46,616 nt of DNA from Kiritimatiellia bacterium (lineage in GTDB: Bacteria; Verrucomicrobiota; Kiritimatiellia; RFP12; UBA1067), in NCBI GenBank assembly GCA_016284515.1, contig JAEEOY010000023.1, positions 1 through 46,616 of the forward strand, read 5' to 3'. The notes beneath the pieces were generated by a model. The model was not told the origin of the DNA and did no database searches. It saw only the letters and a program-made list of their open reading frames with translations. This document shows positions 1-7,906 of the stretch, piece by piece. The position numbers were made by a program, and so were the translations under genes. Position 1 is the first letter of the stretch. Every line of letters starts with the position of its first letter.

Positions 1-1
1 T

Positions 2-1618
2 GCCACGTCGCGCGCTGGCGAGAGCTGGTATTCGCGCGACGGCGCGAACTGGCGCGACCTGCGACACTTCAATGAAACGGCGAATTTCTGCGTCAAGGCG
101 TACACGAAGTACGGCTCCGACGGAGCCACGCCTGCAGACCCCATTGCGTCCGCAAGTCCGGACGGATCCGTGAAGATGCGCGTCGGCGAGACGGCGAATT
201 TTTCCGTGTCGCTGGCGGAGGGGATGGAAAACCCCGAGTTCGACTGGACCTTCAACGGCGTTCAGCTGGATGAAGACGGCGCGTCGCTTGCGTTTACGCC
301 AGCTCCGCAGCAGCACGGACACGGCGTTCTCGTATGCCGCGCGACCTGTGGCGACGCGGTTGGGATGCGTTCGTGGAGCGTCGATGTAAGTGCAACGCTG
401 CGCGTTTCGGACGAAGTCGAATTCCGCGATGCGCTCGACTGCGCCATTCCGGGCGACGTCGTCTCCGTCGCGCCCGGAACATACTGCCTTTCCGTGGTCG
501 CGCCGTCCGCGCAGATTGAGATCGTCTCGGAGGAGGGCCCTCTGCGGACGACCATCGACGCGGCCGGCGGACAGTGCTACAACGGAAGGTTCTCACCGGA
601 GACTCTTCTCTCCGGCTTCACGCTCAAGAGCGGATACGCCGACTACGGCGGCGGGGCGAAATCCGCAACGCTGTCGAACTGCGTGATCACCACCTGCTCT
701 GCCAAGTACGGCGGCGGCGCGTACGACTCGCAGCTTACCGACTGCGTCGTGTCGAACTGCAGCGCATCCCTGTACGGATGCGGGCTTTCGCTCTCGACTG
801 CGACGAACTGCCTTGTCGTCTGCAGCCCCGGCGAGAAAGCCTCCGGCGTGGACTGCAGCGACCTCTCCGGCTGCACGCTGTACGAGTGCGGTGCGGAATT
901 CTCCGACCTCGTGAACACTATAGTCGACGCGGAGGAGTCCGATTTCGTAGATGCGGCGAACGGAGACTTCAGGCTCTCGCCGCGCTCGCGCTTTGTCGAC
1001 GCAGGAGACGACGACGCGGTGCTCTCGCAGCGCGACCTCGCGGGGAACGCGCGCGTGTTTGGTCCGCGCGTCGACCTCGGATGCTACGAGCGCTGCGAGT
1101 TTCCGTCCGGCTGGGCTGTCCCGCAGATGGCGTGCGGCGCATCCGCCGCGGAGGAGCGCGCCGCGGTCGCATCCGCGCTGGAGGCAACTGGGGTGCGCGG
1201 CGAATGCGCCGCGCACGTCGGGACGGTGGCGCAGTACGGCGCGCTCGCAGGCTGGGCGTCGTCGCGCGGCATATCCGCCGCGGCGCTTTCCGCCGCCGCC
1301 GCGCCGCTTCTCTCCGCTGCGCTGGACGCGAACGGGCTTCTCGCCTTTGGCGGCGGGGGCTTCGCGGTTTCGGCGTTCTCGCTCGAGGAGGACGGCTCTG
1401 CGCTGATGTCCGTTGGCGTGGAAGGCTACGAAGCATCGCGCGTGGACTCAAGGCTCCTTTCCGCAGCCGTCGGCGCGGTGTGGTCCGAGACTCTCCGCGG
1501 CGCATTTGCCGCGGACGGGTTGTCGGTCGAGGCAACGCCAGGCGAGGAATCCGTAGAGATCCGCGCTGTCCCGCCGCAAAACGCGGACAGCGGATTCTTC
1601 CGCGCCGTGGTCCGATAG
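2..1618 (+). CDS. Secreted beta-helix protein, 3' part (N-terminus outside window)
   Basis: The frame is open from the left edge of the window, so this is the C-terminal ~538 residues of a larger protein. The first residues (SWYSRDGANWRDL, then NFCVKAYT) look like the end of the lectin-like domain found next to papain-type peptidases in secreted bacterial proteins; this is inference. Next comes an Ig/PKD-like module (VGETANFSVSL to WSVDV), then a right-handed parallel beta-helix of the pectate-lyase type with repeated short turns such as GGGAKSATLSNCVI and GGGAYDSQLTDCVV, ending at LDLGCYE-like text typical of such helices. About 150 alanine-rich residues follow. The protein ends SGFFRAVVR, a terminal strand resembling the ends of two other secreted proteins here (37850-39862 and 40099-43725). 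Probably cell-surface or extracellular; substrate unknown. Confidence 0.75.
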   Translation, partial: ATSRAGESWYSRDGANWRDLRHFNETANFCVKAYTKYGSDGATPADPIASASPDGSVKMRVGETANFSVSLAEGMENPEFDWTFNGVQLDEDGASLAFTPAPQQHGHGVLVCRATCGDAVGMRSWSVDVSATLRVSDEVEFRDALDCAIPGDVVSVAPGTYCLSVVAPSAQIEIVSEEGPLRTTIDAAGGQCYNGRFSPETLLSGFTLKSGYADYGGGAKSATLSNCVITTCSAKYGGGAYDSQLTDCVVSNCSASLYGCGLSLSTATNCLVVCSPGEKASGVDCSDLSGCTLYECGAEFSDLVNTIVDAEESDFVDAANGDFRLSPRSRFVDAGDDDAVLSQRDLAGNARVFGPRVDLGCYERCEFPSGWAVPQMACGASAAEERAAVASALEATGVRGECAAHVGTVAQYGALAGWASSRGISAAALSAAAAPLLSAALDANGLLAFGGGGFAVSAFSLEEDGSALMSVGVEGYEASRVDSRLLSAAVGAVWSETLRGAFAADGLSVEATPGEESVEIRAVPPQNADSGFFRAVVR

Positions 1619-1667
1619 ATTGCAGGAGAAAGTGTTGTCATCTCCTCGCCACCTTTCCGTCGCGATG

Positions 1668-1676
1668 TGGTATAAT
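1668..1676 (+). promoter_or_regulatory. Extended -10 promoter for the LRAT-like gene
   Basis: TGGTATAAT lies in otherwise GC-rich sequence 85 bp before the start codon. No good -35 hexamer sits at 17 bp, so the TG extension probably compensates. Confidence 0.7.
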
Positions 1677-1760
1677 ATGAATGTGATACAACATATGCAG
1701 ATGAAGCAGGGTGCCAGCGCGAGGTGATCGAGAAGCTGCGGCGCGGGAACGGAGGACAGG

Positions 1761-2465
1761 ATGGGTGATTCAAATTCAGACTGGCTTGACATTGCCGGAA
1801 AGGTCGCGCTCGGCGTCGGCGGGGCTGCGCTTGCCGCCGCCGGAGTGCTCATGGCGAAGAGCGGCGTGATGCAGAGCGCGGCTGCAAAGATGAGGCGAAA
1901 CGGCGACGGGCGTCTTGTCGATGCGCCGAGGGCGGGTGTTCCGCTTCTCGTGTCGCTCGCGGGCATCGCCGAGCACAGCGGAATTTTCCTCGGACGGAGC
2001 CGTGTTGCCGAGCTGAACGGAAACGGACGACTCATGGAAGTCTCGTTGAGCGAGTTCGTTAACGGACAGCCTGATGCAAATTCGAACATGCGATGGGGGA
2101 CGCGCATATTCGCCGCCTGCGACGACGCGACTGGACGGCCGCTCGAGTCGCTCAGGGTCGCGCATGCGGCGCGGGCTCTCATAGAAAAGATAGGCCGCGT
2201 AAAGTACAACGTCTTCAGCAACAACTGTCACATGTTTTCCGCGTCCTGCGTCCGCGGCGATTTTGCCGAAGGCAAGTCGCTGGACGAATGGCTCAGGGAA
2301 GGGACTTTCTCCATAGACCGTCTGGAGTCCGTCATCAGCGAATTCATGAACGGGGGGCGTCCAATCGCCTGGCTCGGCGTGCGCGCGCCGACGAGGTTCT
2401 TCAACTATGTCCTCGCGGACGAGAAGATCGCCCGTCTGCGCAGAGAGGGCAGGCTACAGCAATAG
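1761..2465 (+). CDS. LRAT/NlpC-P60-like domain protein
   Basis: A 234-residue protein. Residues 12-34 are a small-residue-rich hydrophobic stretch, a possible membrane or glycine-zipper segment. The rest resembles the permuted papain-like LRAT/YiiX fold. H72 in EHSGIFLG corresponds to the first catalytic histidine, and C156 in NNCHMF to the nucleophile position (NCEHF in the family). Family members are acyltransferases or thiol hydrolases acting on lipids or peptides; the substrate here is unknown. The start is supported by GGAGG at 1751-1755, five bases before ATG. It heads a run of small accessory genes (DUF1232, TerB-DnaJ, macrodomain). The fold call is by motif only. Confidence 0.65.
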   Translation: MGDSNSDWLDIAGKVALGVGGAALAAAGVLMAKSGVMQSAAAKMRRNGDGRLVDAPRAGVPLLVSLAGIAEHSGIFLGRSRVAELNGNGRLMEVSLSEFVNGQPDANSNMRWGTRIFAACDDATGRPLESLRVAHAARALIEKIGRVKYNVFSNNCHMFSASCVRGDFAEGKSLDEWLREGTFSIDRLESVISEFMNGGRPIAWLGVRAPTRFFNYVLADEKIARLRREGRLQQ

Positions 2466-2497
2466 CCCGCGATGACGGCTGCTTCCGCCGCGGGAAG

Positions 2498-2542
2498 TTT
2501 TGGAGTTGTGGAGACATCCTCCCATTCTCCCAAACTCCAAAA
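2498..2542. repeat. Inverted pair of octamer arrays (hairpin) after the LRAT-like gene
   Basis: TTTTGGAGTT (2498-2507) pairs with AACTCCAAAA (2533-2542). A 2x2 mismatch follows, then GGAG/CTCC (2510-2513 with 2527-2530), with a 13-nt loop. Each arm is a run of 8-nt units (forms of AACTCCAA). No T-run follows, so it is a poor intrinsic terminator. It resembles the other short-unit arrays in the window. Confidence 0.6.
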
Positions 2543-2580
2543 CCCCTTGCGGCGAAAGCGATAAACGAGCAACTGGAATA

Positions 2581-2589
2581 TGATATAAT
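2581..2589 (+). promoter_or_regulatory. Extended -10 promoter for the DUF1232 gene
   Basis: TGATATAAT. The expected transcription start is near 2596, two bases before an in-frame ATG at 2598. The better-looking start is further down, at 2661. Confidence 0.65.
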
Positions 2590-2660
2590 ATGCCCAGATG
2601 CAGGGCCGTTGCACCATCTGGATGATGCGGCTTGGGAATGACGACGAAAGCGAGGACATC

Positions 2661-3086
2661 ATGGCAGAAGAGCACAAGACTGGCATAAGCGAAGAGGAGG
2701 CCGCAGAGGAGGCGAAGAAGTACTCGCGCAAGGTGAGCGAGGACGATGTCGCGGACATGGTCGGCAAGGAAGACAAGATGAAGGGCTTCTTCAAGAACGT
2801 CGAGGTCCTGAAGAAATACTGGGATGACGTATGTGACATCTTCGAACTGCTCAGGGATCGTGTCACGGGCAGGTATACCGAAACCCCGTGGAGCACAATC
2901 GCCGCGCTGACGGGAGCGCTGCTGTATGTGCTGACTCCGCTTGACGTGATATCGGATTTCATTCCTATTGCAGGATTTATCGATGACGCAGCCGTTATTG
3001 CGGTGGTGCTGAAGCTTTCCGGAGGGGATCTCGCCCGCTATCGCGCATGGCGCAAGGAACAGGAGAACACTATCGACGTGGCGTGA
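2661..3086 (+). CDS. DUF1232 (YkvA-type) membrane protein
   Basis: A 141-residue protein. An acidic, lysine-rich N-terminal half (likely helical) is followed by the DUF1232 core: PWSTIAALTGALLYVLTPLDVISDFIPIAGFIDDAAV, with the typical P-x-D-x-I-P-D/GF-DD pattern and a hydrophobic hairpin. The function of the family is unknown; it is often found beside stress or envelope genes. I chose ATG 2661 because GAGG lies five bases upstream and family proteins usually begin with a short charged segment. ATG 2598 is in frame, adds 21 residues and would give a nearly leaderless start. Confidence 0.75.
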   Translation: MAEEHKTGISEEEAAEEAKKYSRKVSEDDVADMVGKEDKMKGFFKNVEVLKKYWDDVCDIFELLRDRVTGRYTETPWSTIAALTGALLYVLTPLDVISDFIPIAGFIDDAAVIAVVLKLSGGDLARYRAWRKEQENTIDVA

Positions 3087-3147
3087 GCGCGTCAACTGAG
3101 TCCGGTGTGAACGGCCACGCGGGAATCAAAATAGAAAGTAGGGCACA

Positions 3148-3966
3148 ATGGGCTGGATAGGCGCGAGTCTAGGCGTGATTCTGGGAGGTCGCAGGGGGAG
3201 TATCCTCGGCGCCATAATCGGTGCCGTGGTAGGCAGTTGGATCGAGAACAAGGTCCGCGGAGGGGCGAAGTCCGCAGGCAGGGGCGCGGGGCGGCAGGCC
3301 AGCGAGTCGGAGCTTCTGGTGCTTGGCGCGATCGCCGCGATGATGTCGAAGATGGCGAAGGCCGACGGACTCGTCACGTCCGACGAGATACAATACTGTG
3401 AAAAGGCGTTCGAGAGGCTTGGGCTCTCGGGCGAGAAGCGCGAGTACTGCATCCGCGTGTTCCGCCGGGCCAAGGGCGATTCTCACACGATCTACGAGTA
3501 TGCCGACTCCTTTTCCGACACGCATCCTGCGCAGAGCGTCCGCGATATCGTGTACGACATACTGTGGGACGTCGCATGCGCGGACGGAACGGTGTCGCCA
3601 GAGGAACTTGAGATACTGCAGCGCATCACCGCGAACCTGCGGGTGCCTCCCATGCAGTTCGTGTGGCAGAGCACGCGTCGCGGGGTTGGCGGACGGCGCG
3701 GCGGATCCCGCCGTCGCGACGAATCGCGGCGTTCCTCGTCCTCTTCCGGTTCGGGCGCGCCGGATCCCTACGAAGTGCTGGGAGTCAGCCGCAGCGCAAG
3801 CGACGAGGAGGTCCGGAAGGCCTACCGCGAGAAGGCGAAGGCGCTGCATCCCGACATGCTCCGCTCCCAGGGGCTTTCGGAAGAGCTCATGGGCAAGGCC
3901 AACGAGCAGATGGCGAGGGTCAACGAGGCATGGTCCGAAATCAAGCGCGCCCGCGGCATGCGATAG
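3148..3966 (+). CDS. TerB-like/J-domain co-chaperone (DjlA-like)
   Basis: A 272-residue protein with three parts. Residues 1-35 are a glycine-rich hydrophobic segment (GASLGVILGGRRGSILGAIIGAVVGSW) that could anchor it in the membrane. Residues ~50-170 are a TerB-like helical domain (KADGLVTSDEI and CADGTVSPEELEIL, the two acidic repeats of that fold). After a serine/arginine linker, residues ~205-272 form a J-domain with the HPD motif at H234-D236. This is the DjlA domain order. J-domains recruit and stimulate DnaK. It belongs to the same accessory run as the LRAT-like and DUF1232 genes. Confidence 0.85.
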   Translation: MGWIGASLGVILGGRRGSILGAIIGAVVGSWIENKVRGGAKSAGRGAGRQASESELLVLGAIAAMMSKMAKADGLVTSDEIQYCEKAFERLGLSGEKREYCIRVFRRAKGDSHTIYEYADSFSDTHPAQSVRDIVYDILWDVACADGTVSPEELEILQRITANLRVPPMQFVWQSTRRGVGGRRGGSRRRDESRRSSSSSGSGAPDPYEVLGVSRSASDEEVRKAYREKAKALHPDMLRSQGLSEELMGKANEQMARVNEAWSEIKRARGMR

Positions 3967-4010
3967 CCGGTGGCGTAATCAGTTTTTGAACCGATGGTGA
4001 AATCTTTAAG

Positions 4011-4032
4011 TTTTGCAGCACCTGATGCAAAA
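4011..4032. repeat. Short inverted repeat upstream of the macrodomain gene
   Basis: TTTTGCA and TGCAAAA are separated by 8 nt, about 30 bp before the start codon. This could be an operator or a weak hairpin; nothing else supports a function. Confidence 0.4.
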
Positions 4033-4062
4033 TGGTCTTATGCACTGAAAGGATAATCAACT

Positions 4063-4764
4063 ATGATCAAGATAATCCAAGGCGACATAACGACGCTGGC
4101 GGTGGATGCCATCGTCAATGCGGCGAACCAGGTGATGCTTGGTGGAGGCGGTGTTGACGGCGCGATCCACCGCGCCGCCGGGCCGGAGCTTTACAAGGCG
4201 TGCCTCAGGGTGCCGGAGGTGAGTCCGGGCGTTCGCTGCCCGACGGGCGAGGCGCGCATCACGCCGGGCTTCAGGCTGCCCGCGAAGTACGTCATCCACA
4301 CCGTCGGTCCAGTCTATCGCGACGGTCTTCACGGAGAACCAGAAAAGCTCGCGGCTTGCTACCGCAACTCGCTCGCCCTTGCATCGGAGAACGGCTGCAA
4401 GTCCATCGCCTTCCCCTGTATCTCGACAGGCGTCTACGGCTATCCGATTGAAGATGCCGCGAAGATTGCAGTGCGGGAGGTGAGGGATTATCTCACGCAG
4501 AGTTGCAGAGAGGCGGAGGTCGCAGAGGAGGAATCTGGTAGGTATCCCCCAGCCGGAGGCTGTCCGCGAAGCGGATGCCCTAGCAGGGGTGCGCGATCAC
4601 CGGTATCACCTGAACGCAGTGAGCCGCGTAAGCGGTCGCTAGAGGTGTGCGCGCCGCCGCAAGACAGGGGGGCGGTCGCTCCGCGACCGCCTATTGAAGT
4701 GATCTTCTGCTGCTTCTCGGAACGGGATGCGTCGGTGTATAAGCGGCTTCTGAATATGATATAA
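4063..4764 (+). CDS. Macrodomain (ADP-ribose-binding) protein with an in-frame repeat insertion
   Basis: Macrodomain of the YmdB/MacroD type: GDIT near residue 7, NAAN at 19-22, [10 protein letters not shown] at 27-36 and the phosphate loop STGVYGYP at 121-128. Such proteins bind ADP-ribose and usually remove mono-ADP-ribose or O-acetyl-ADP-ribose. The fold is interrupted after the last helix (VRDYLTQ). Residues ~147-210 are low-complexity, Pro/Arg/Ser-rich sequence encoded by hairpin repeats, before the final strand and helix resume ([20 protein letters not shown]). Without the insert the protein would be ~169 residues, the normal size. The insert falls on a surface loop, so activity may survive. 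AAGGA lies before ATG. Confidence 0.9.
   Translation: MIKIIQGDITTLAVDAIVNAANQVMLGGGGVDGAIHRAAGPELYKACLRVPEVSPGVRCPTGEARITPGFRLPAKYVIHTVGPVYRDGLHGEPEKLAACYRNSLALASENGCKSIAFPCISTGVYGYPIEDAAKIAVREVRDYLTQSCREAEVAEEESGRYPPAGGCPRSGCPSRGARSPVSPERSEPRKRSLEVCAPPQDRGAVAPRPPIEVIFCCFSERDASVYKRLLNMI
4501..4692 (+). repeat. 192-bp hairpin-rich insertion inside the macrodomain gene
   Basis: A chain of small perfect hairpins: CAGCC/GGCTG (4550-4562, loop GGA), TCCGC/GCGGA (4563-4575, loop GAA), CCCT/AGGG (4578-4588), CCGC/GCGG (4624-4635, loop GTAA) and a final REP hairpin (4671-4691). It begins with GCAGAG-type short units. Its length is a multiple of three and it has no stop in the host frame. The boundaries are inferred from where macrodomain-like sequence stops and resumes. 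Confidence 0.7.
4671..4691. repeat. REP hairpin copy A (core CGC-TCC-GCG)
   Basis: Perfect 9-bp arms GGCGGTCGC/GCGACCGCC around loop TCC, preceded by a G-run. It has the same core and loop as the two copies at 46213-46245 and 46288-46320. Confidence 0.75.
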
Positions 4765-4765
4765 T
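4757..4765 (+). promoter_or_regulatory. Extended -10 promoter overlapping the macrodomain stop codon
   Basis: TGATATAAT; the TAA at 4762-4764 is also the stop of the macrodomain gene. The predicted transcript begins near 4772 and reads through the structured leader into the helicase gene. Confidence 0.7.
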
Positions 4766-4771
4766 ATCTCC

Positions 4772-4975
4772 GTCGGCCTGAAGGTATAGGGGTTCAATAA
4801 ACCCAGTAGGGCGGCCATCGGAAATGATGCTGATTTACCTGCAGTGAGGAGAGTCCTGGAGCCAAGGCGTCGAAGGGGCGAATCTGCAGGGCCGTAGGGC
4901 AGCCGAGGCAGGGGCAATTCAACCAGCGGGGAGGAACCGCGAGGGGTTACTGCTGGATTATCTTGAATTGTCACT
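4772..4975 (+). ncRNA. Structured RNA leader of unknown family upstream of the helicase
   Basis: The segment between the promoter and the helicase start has several nested perfect helices. Hairpin GGGTT/AACCC lies at 4790-4804. Helix 4811-4815 with 4891-4895 (one G-U pair) encloses helix CCTGCAG/CTGCAGG (4838-4844 with 4884-4890). A long 3' rod has CAATTCAA/TTGAATTG (4915-4922 with 4963-4970), CCAGC/GCTGG (4923-4927 with 4952-4956) and AACC/GGTT (4935-4938 with 4945-4948). There is no ORF and no poly-U end. It could be an independent small RNA or a cis-regulatory leader. I cannot assign a known family with confidence; its size and multi-helix form make the raiA motif one model to test. Confidence 0.65.
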
Positions 4976-4987
4976 TGAGGTTGTTGT

Positions 4988-7906
4988 ATGGGCATGAAAC
5001 TTACCGATGAGCAGCGGCTGGTTGTCGAGATTGACGCGGGGAGTCATCTTGTGCTTGCGCCGCCCGGATCGGGGAAGACCGAGATTCTGTCGCAGCGAAT
5101 TCTTTACGCCATGCGCACGGGCGTAAACCCGGAGCGCATGCTCTGCGCGACGTTCACTAACCGCGCGGCGTACGAGATGCGCGCGCGCGTGGAGGCGCAG
5201 GGCGCTGGCATCGCACTGCCCGAGGTGGGGAATCTCCACCATTTCTGCTTCCGCTTTCTTCGCTCGGTCGGCAGGCTCTCTCCCGCGAAGCATGTTCTGG
5301 ACGACTGCGAGCAGCTTTCGTTCGCGAAGGAGGTCGTCGATGTGCTGAGGGCGGAGCTGAAGATCGGGAAGCAGTGCGGGAAGGAAACGCGCGGCGTGAC
5401 GGTGCTGCGTTCCGTCAAAGGCGTGGTAAAGGAGCCGTCGGGGCCAATCAACGAGCTTCGCGTCGCGCATCTCCACGGGCTTCTCGAGGAATACTTCGCG
5501 AGCTGCGCGGAGAAGGACCGCTCTCCCTATCCCGCCATACTCTCCGCGATGCTGATAGCGCATCAGCGCAGGATGGGGATTCCGTTGCGCTACCTCCGGG
5601 CGATGCCTCCCGAGCTCTACGAGCTTGACGGCGAAGGCGTGGTGCGTGCGCTTTCCGGATGCTACGCCGCGCTCAAGCGCAGGTTCTGCAGCGTTGACTT
5701 CGACGACCTGATCAACGAAGCCTATCTTTATCTGGAGAAATCGCCACTGCCCGATGAGCGCAGGTTCCGCTGGGTGATGATCGACGAGGTGCAGGATCTG
5801 AATCCGCTCCAGTGGCAGATTGTGCGCGGCTTGACTTCGAAGGAGGCTGTGAGCGTCTACTTCGGCGACGCCGAGCAGGCGATATTCTCGTTCCTCGGCG
5901 CGTCGGAGGAGAGCTTCGCTTCCGCAGTGCGCGGCTGCGAGCGACACTTCTTCAGGAGGAATTTCCGCGCGACGCCTCATCTTCTGGAGATACTGATGCG
6001 GTATTCGCTCGACGCCCTGCGCTCCGAGTGGGAGTTTCTTCCTCATCCCGCTGATGCGCATCAGGCAAACGGAGTCGTTGGCGCCTGCAAGTCGACGTCG
6101 GGCGCGGAAGTCATGCAGCATGTGCGCTGGCTCGTCGATTCAGGGACGGCGTCGAACGTGGCGATTCTCGTGAGGCGCAACATTGAGGCCGATGCGCTCG
6201 AGGCGAAGGTGCGCGAACTCGGGTTCCGCTATTCGAAGGTCTCGGGGATCGACCTCTTCTCGCTTGCCGCCATGCGCGATTTCCTGGCATACGTCTCCGT
6301 CGTCGTCGGGACGGCGTCCCGTACTGACTGGGCGCGGCTGCTGCGCCGCTTTGCCCTCGGCGTGCATTCGCACAGCGCGGCGAGGTATCTTGTGCGGGGG
6401 ATGTTCGCGGCGGGGTATGATCCGGCGAAACTGTGGGACGACCCTAATCGCATTCCGCTTCTGCCCAATCCCCGCAGCCGCCGCATGATGTGGGCATGGC
6501 GAAACCGCAGGAAGCTGACGTCGTTTCGCGACGTTCTGAAGGATGCGATCTCGGAAGGCCGGAAGTGCCTGTGCGGGAATTCGACGGTCCGCGCGCTCTT
6601 CGAGATATTTGCGGACGCTGCATTCGGCGTGGCGGGGAGGTATTCCCTGCGCGAGCTGTGGCCGGAGGCGGGAAGGTGGCGCGACGAGCTGGACCCGGCG
6701 GCGCGAAAGGCGGCGGAAGCCCATTCGCGCGAGAGGATCGGGAAGTTCCTGCGGTATGTCGAATTCGCCTGCGGCGGGAAGGGCAGGAGCCTCGGCGAGG
6801 TGCTTGCGGAAGAGTGGGGCCGGCTGCGGCAGCTCAAGGAGGCGGATCTTCTCGTCGGCGACGAGAAGGTCGTACTGTCTACGATCCACAAGGCGAAGGG
6901 GCGTCAGTTCGACGCCGTGGTGATTCCCGACGTGTCGGATGTGCTGGATTGCGCAGGTGGGTCGTCCGGCGAGGCAGATCGCCTGCTGTATGTCGCCATG
7001 AGCAGGGCGAAGCGTCACCTGATGCTCTTCGGCTGTCCCGACACGCCCGTTTTCAGCCGCCTTGGGCCTTGCTTCGAAAAGGGGTACGTCAACTACTATC
7101 TGCGGAAGGCGACGGGAAGCGTTGCAAAAGGTGACTGGTTGGCGGAATGGGAAAGGCTCGCAGAATTGAACGAGGCGGGGCGCTGCGACGGCGAGTTGGC
7201 TTCGAAGGCTGTCGAATCGGGAAATGGACCAATCGTGCGAATGGCTTTGAAGGTCATGCGGCATGATCTGGACCGCGCATCTCTGCGGCGAAGATATCTT
7301 GAGATGGCGCGATCGCTTGCGGTGCCGTTCGATTGCCTTGAGACGCTTGTCGACTGCCTGTCTGATTGCTTTGGGCGCGACCTTGAGGTTCTCGGGGTGA
7401 TTCGCATGCTGGCGCGGGCGTCGGCGCGGAGCGACGTGTGCGGCGCTGCATTGCGCTATGCCTGTTCTTCGGCGGAAGAAGACTCGCTGAGGGCCGATGC
7501 AATGGCTGCCATGGGCGACGCGCTGTACTGCCGCTCGGCCGAAGTGCGCGTTGCGGCGGCGACCGCGCTCTTTGATCTTGGCGAAGGGCGCTGGGCGGGT
7601 GCCGTAAAGGGAACCGCGGGCGACTTCGAGCGGCTCGGCAGGATCGCTGCGCCGTCGCATGACGCCGCGCTGCGGGAGATCATCGCCGCGGCAGAACGCA
7701 ATGGCGACAGCGCGTATGCCAGAAAGCTGAGGCGAGTGGTGTTTCTGAGGGCGGCGCGAGTTGGATTGGCAACGCAAGCGTTGCCATCAGGACAGGGGCA
7801 AGCGTTGCCATCAGGACAGGGGCAAGCGTTGCCATCAGGACAGGGGCAAGCGCTGTCGTCGGGGCGGGGGCTGGCGCTGCCGTCGGGGCAGGGGCAGCGC
7901 TGGTAG
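4988..7906 (+). CDS. UvrD/Rep-family helicase with C-terminal helical-repeat extension
   Basis: A 972-residue superfamily 1A helicase. Walker A is APPGSGKT (residues 24-31); motif II is VMIDEVQDLNP; motif III region is YFGDAEQAIFSFLGA; later motifs are STIHKAKGRQFDAVVIPDV and LLYVAMSRAKRHLMLFG. It is expected to unwind DNA 3' to 5' in repair or restart. After the helicase core (~residue 700) comes about 230 residues of alanine-rich helical repeats, HEAT-like (AEVRVAAATALFDLG), not usual in UvrD. The last ~45 residues are tandem QALPSGQG units encoded by REP repeats. TTGAGG is a weak ribosome site seven bases before ATG 4988; ATG 4994 is an alternative. It is preceded by a structured leader. 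Confidence 0.88.
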   Translation: MGMKLTDEQRLVVEIDAGSHLVLAPPGSGKTEILSQRILYAMRTGVNPERMLCATFTNRAAYEMRARVEAQGAGIALPEVGNLHHFCFRFLRSVGRLSPAKHVLDDCEQLSFAKEVVDVLRAELKIGKQCGKETRGVTVLRSVKGVVKEPSGPINELRVAHLHGLLEEYFASCAEKDRSPYPAILSAMLIAHQRRMGIPLRYLRAMPPELYELDGEGVVRALSGCYAALKRRFCSVDFDDLINEAYLYLEKSPLPDERRFRWVMIDEVQDLNPLQWQIVRGLTSKEAVSVYFGDAEQAIFSFLGASEESFASAVRGCERHFFRRNFRATPHLLEILMRYSLDALRSEWEFLPHPADAHQANGVVGACKSTSGAEVMQHVRWLVDSGTASNVAILVRRNIEADALEAKVRELGFRYSKVSGIDLFSLAAMRDFLAYVSVVVGTASRTDWARLLRRFALGVHSHSAARYLVRGMFAAGYDPAKLWDDPNRIPLLPNPRSRRMMWAWRNRRKLTSFRDVLKDAISEGRKCLCGNSTVRALFEIFADAAFGVAGRYSLRELWPEAGRWRDELDPAARKAAEAHSRERIGKFLRYVEFACGGKGRSLGEVLAEEWGRLRQLKEADLLVGDEKVVLSTIHKAKGRQFDAVVIPDVSDVLDCAGGSSGEADRLLYVAMSRAKRHLMLFGCPDTPVFSRLGPCFEKGYVNYYLRKATGSVAKGDWLAEWERLAELNEAGRCDGELASKAVESGNGPIVRMALKVMRHDLDRASLRRRYLEMARSLAVPFDCLETLVDCLSDCFGRDLEVLGVIRMLARASARSDVCGAALRYACSSAEEDSLRADAMAAMGDALYCRSAEVRVAAATALFDLGEGRWAGAVKGTAGDFERLGRIAAPSHDAALREIIAAAERNGDSAYARKLRRVVFLRAARVGLATQALPSGQGQALPSGQGQALPSGQGQALSSGRGLALPSGQGQRW
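7768..7906 (+). repeat. REP palindrome plus 24-bp tandem repeat array, translated as helicase tail
   Basis: It starts with a perfect palindrome, GGCAACGC-AA-GCGTTGCC (7768-7785). Five 24-bp units follow (7774-7797, 7798-7821, 7822-7845, 7846-7869, 7870-7893); the first three are identical and the last two diverged. A partial unit then contains the stop codon. Because 24 is a multiple of three, the array is read as repeated QALPSGQG. Confidence 0.9.

Noticed and set aside
4772-4975. tRNA, tmRNA or RNase P RNA
   Set aside because: There is no acceptor/T-arm pair, no CCA end and no tag ORF. A GAGGAGAGTCC stretch recalls the conserved RNase P start, but the segment is too short and lacks the other conserved regions.
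7774-7906. CRISPR array
   Set aside because: The units are directly abutting 24-bp tandem repeats with no unique spacers, and no cas genes are near.
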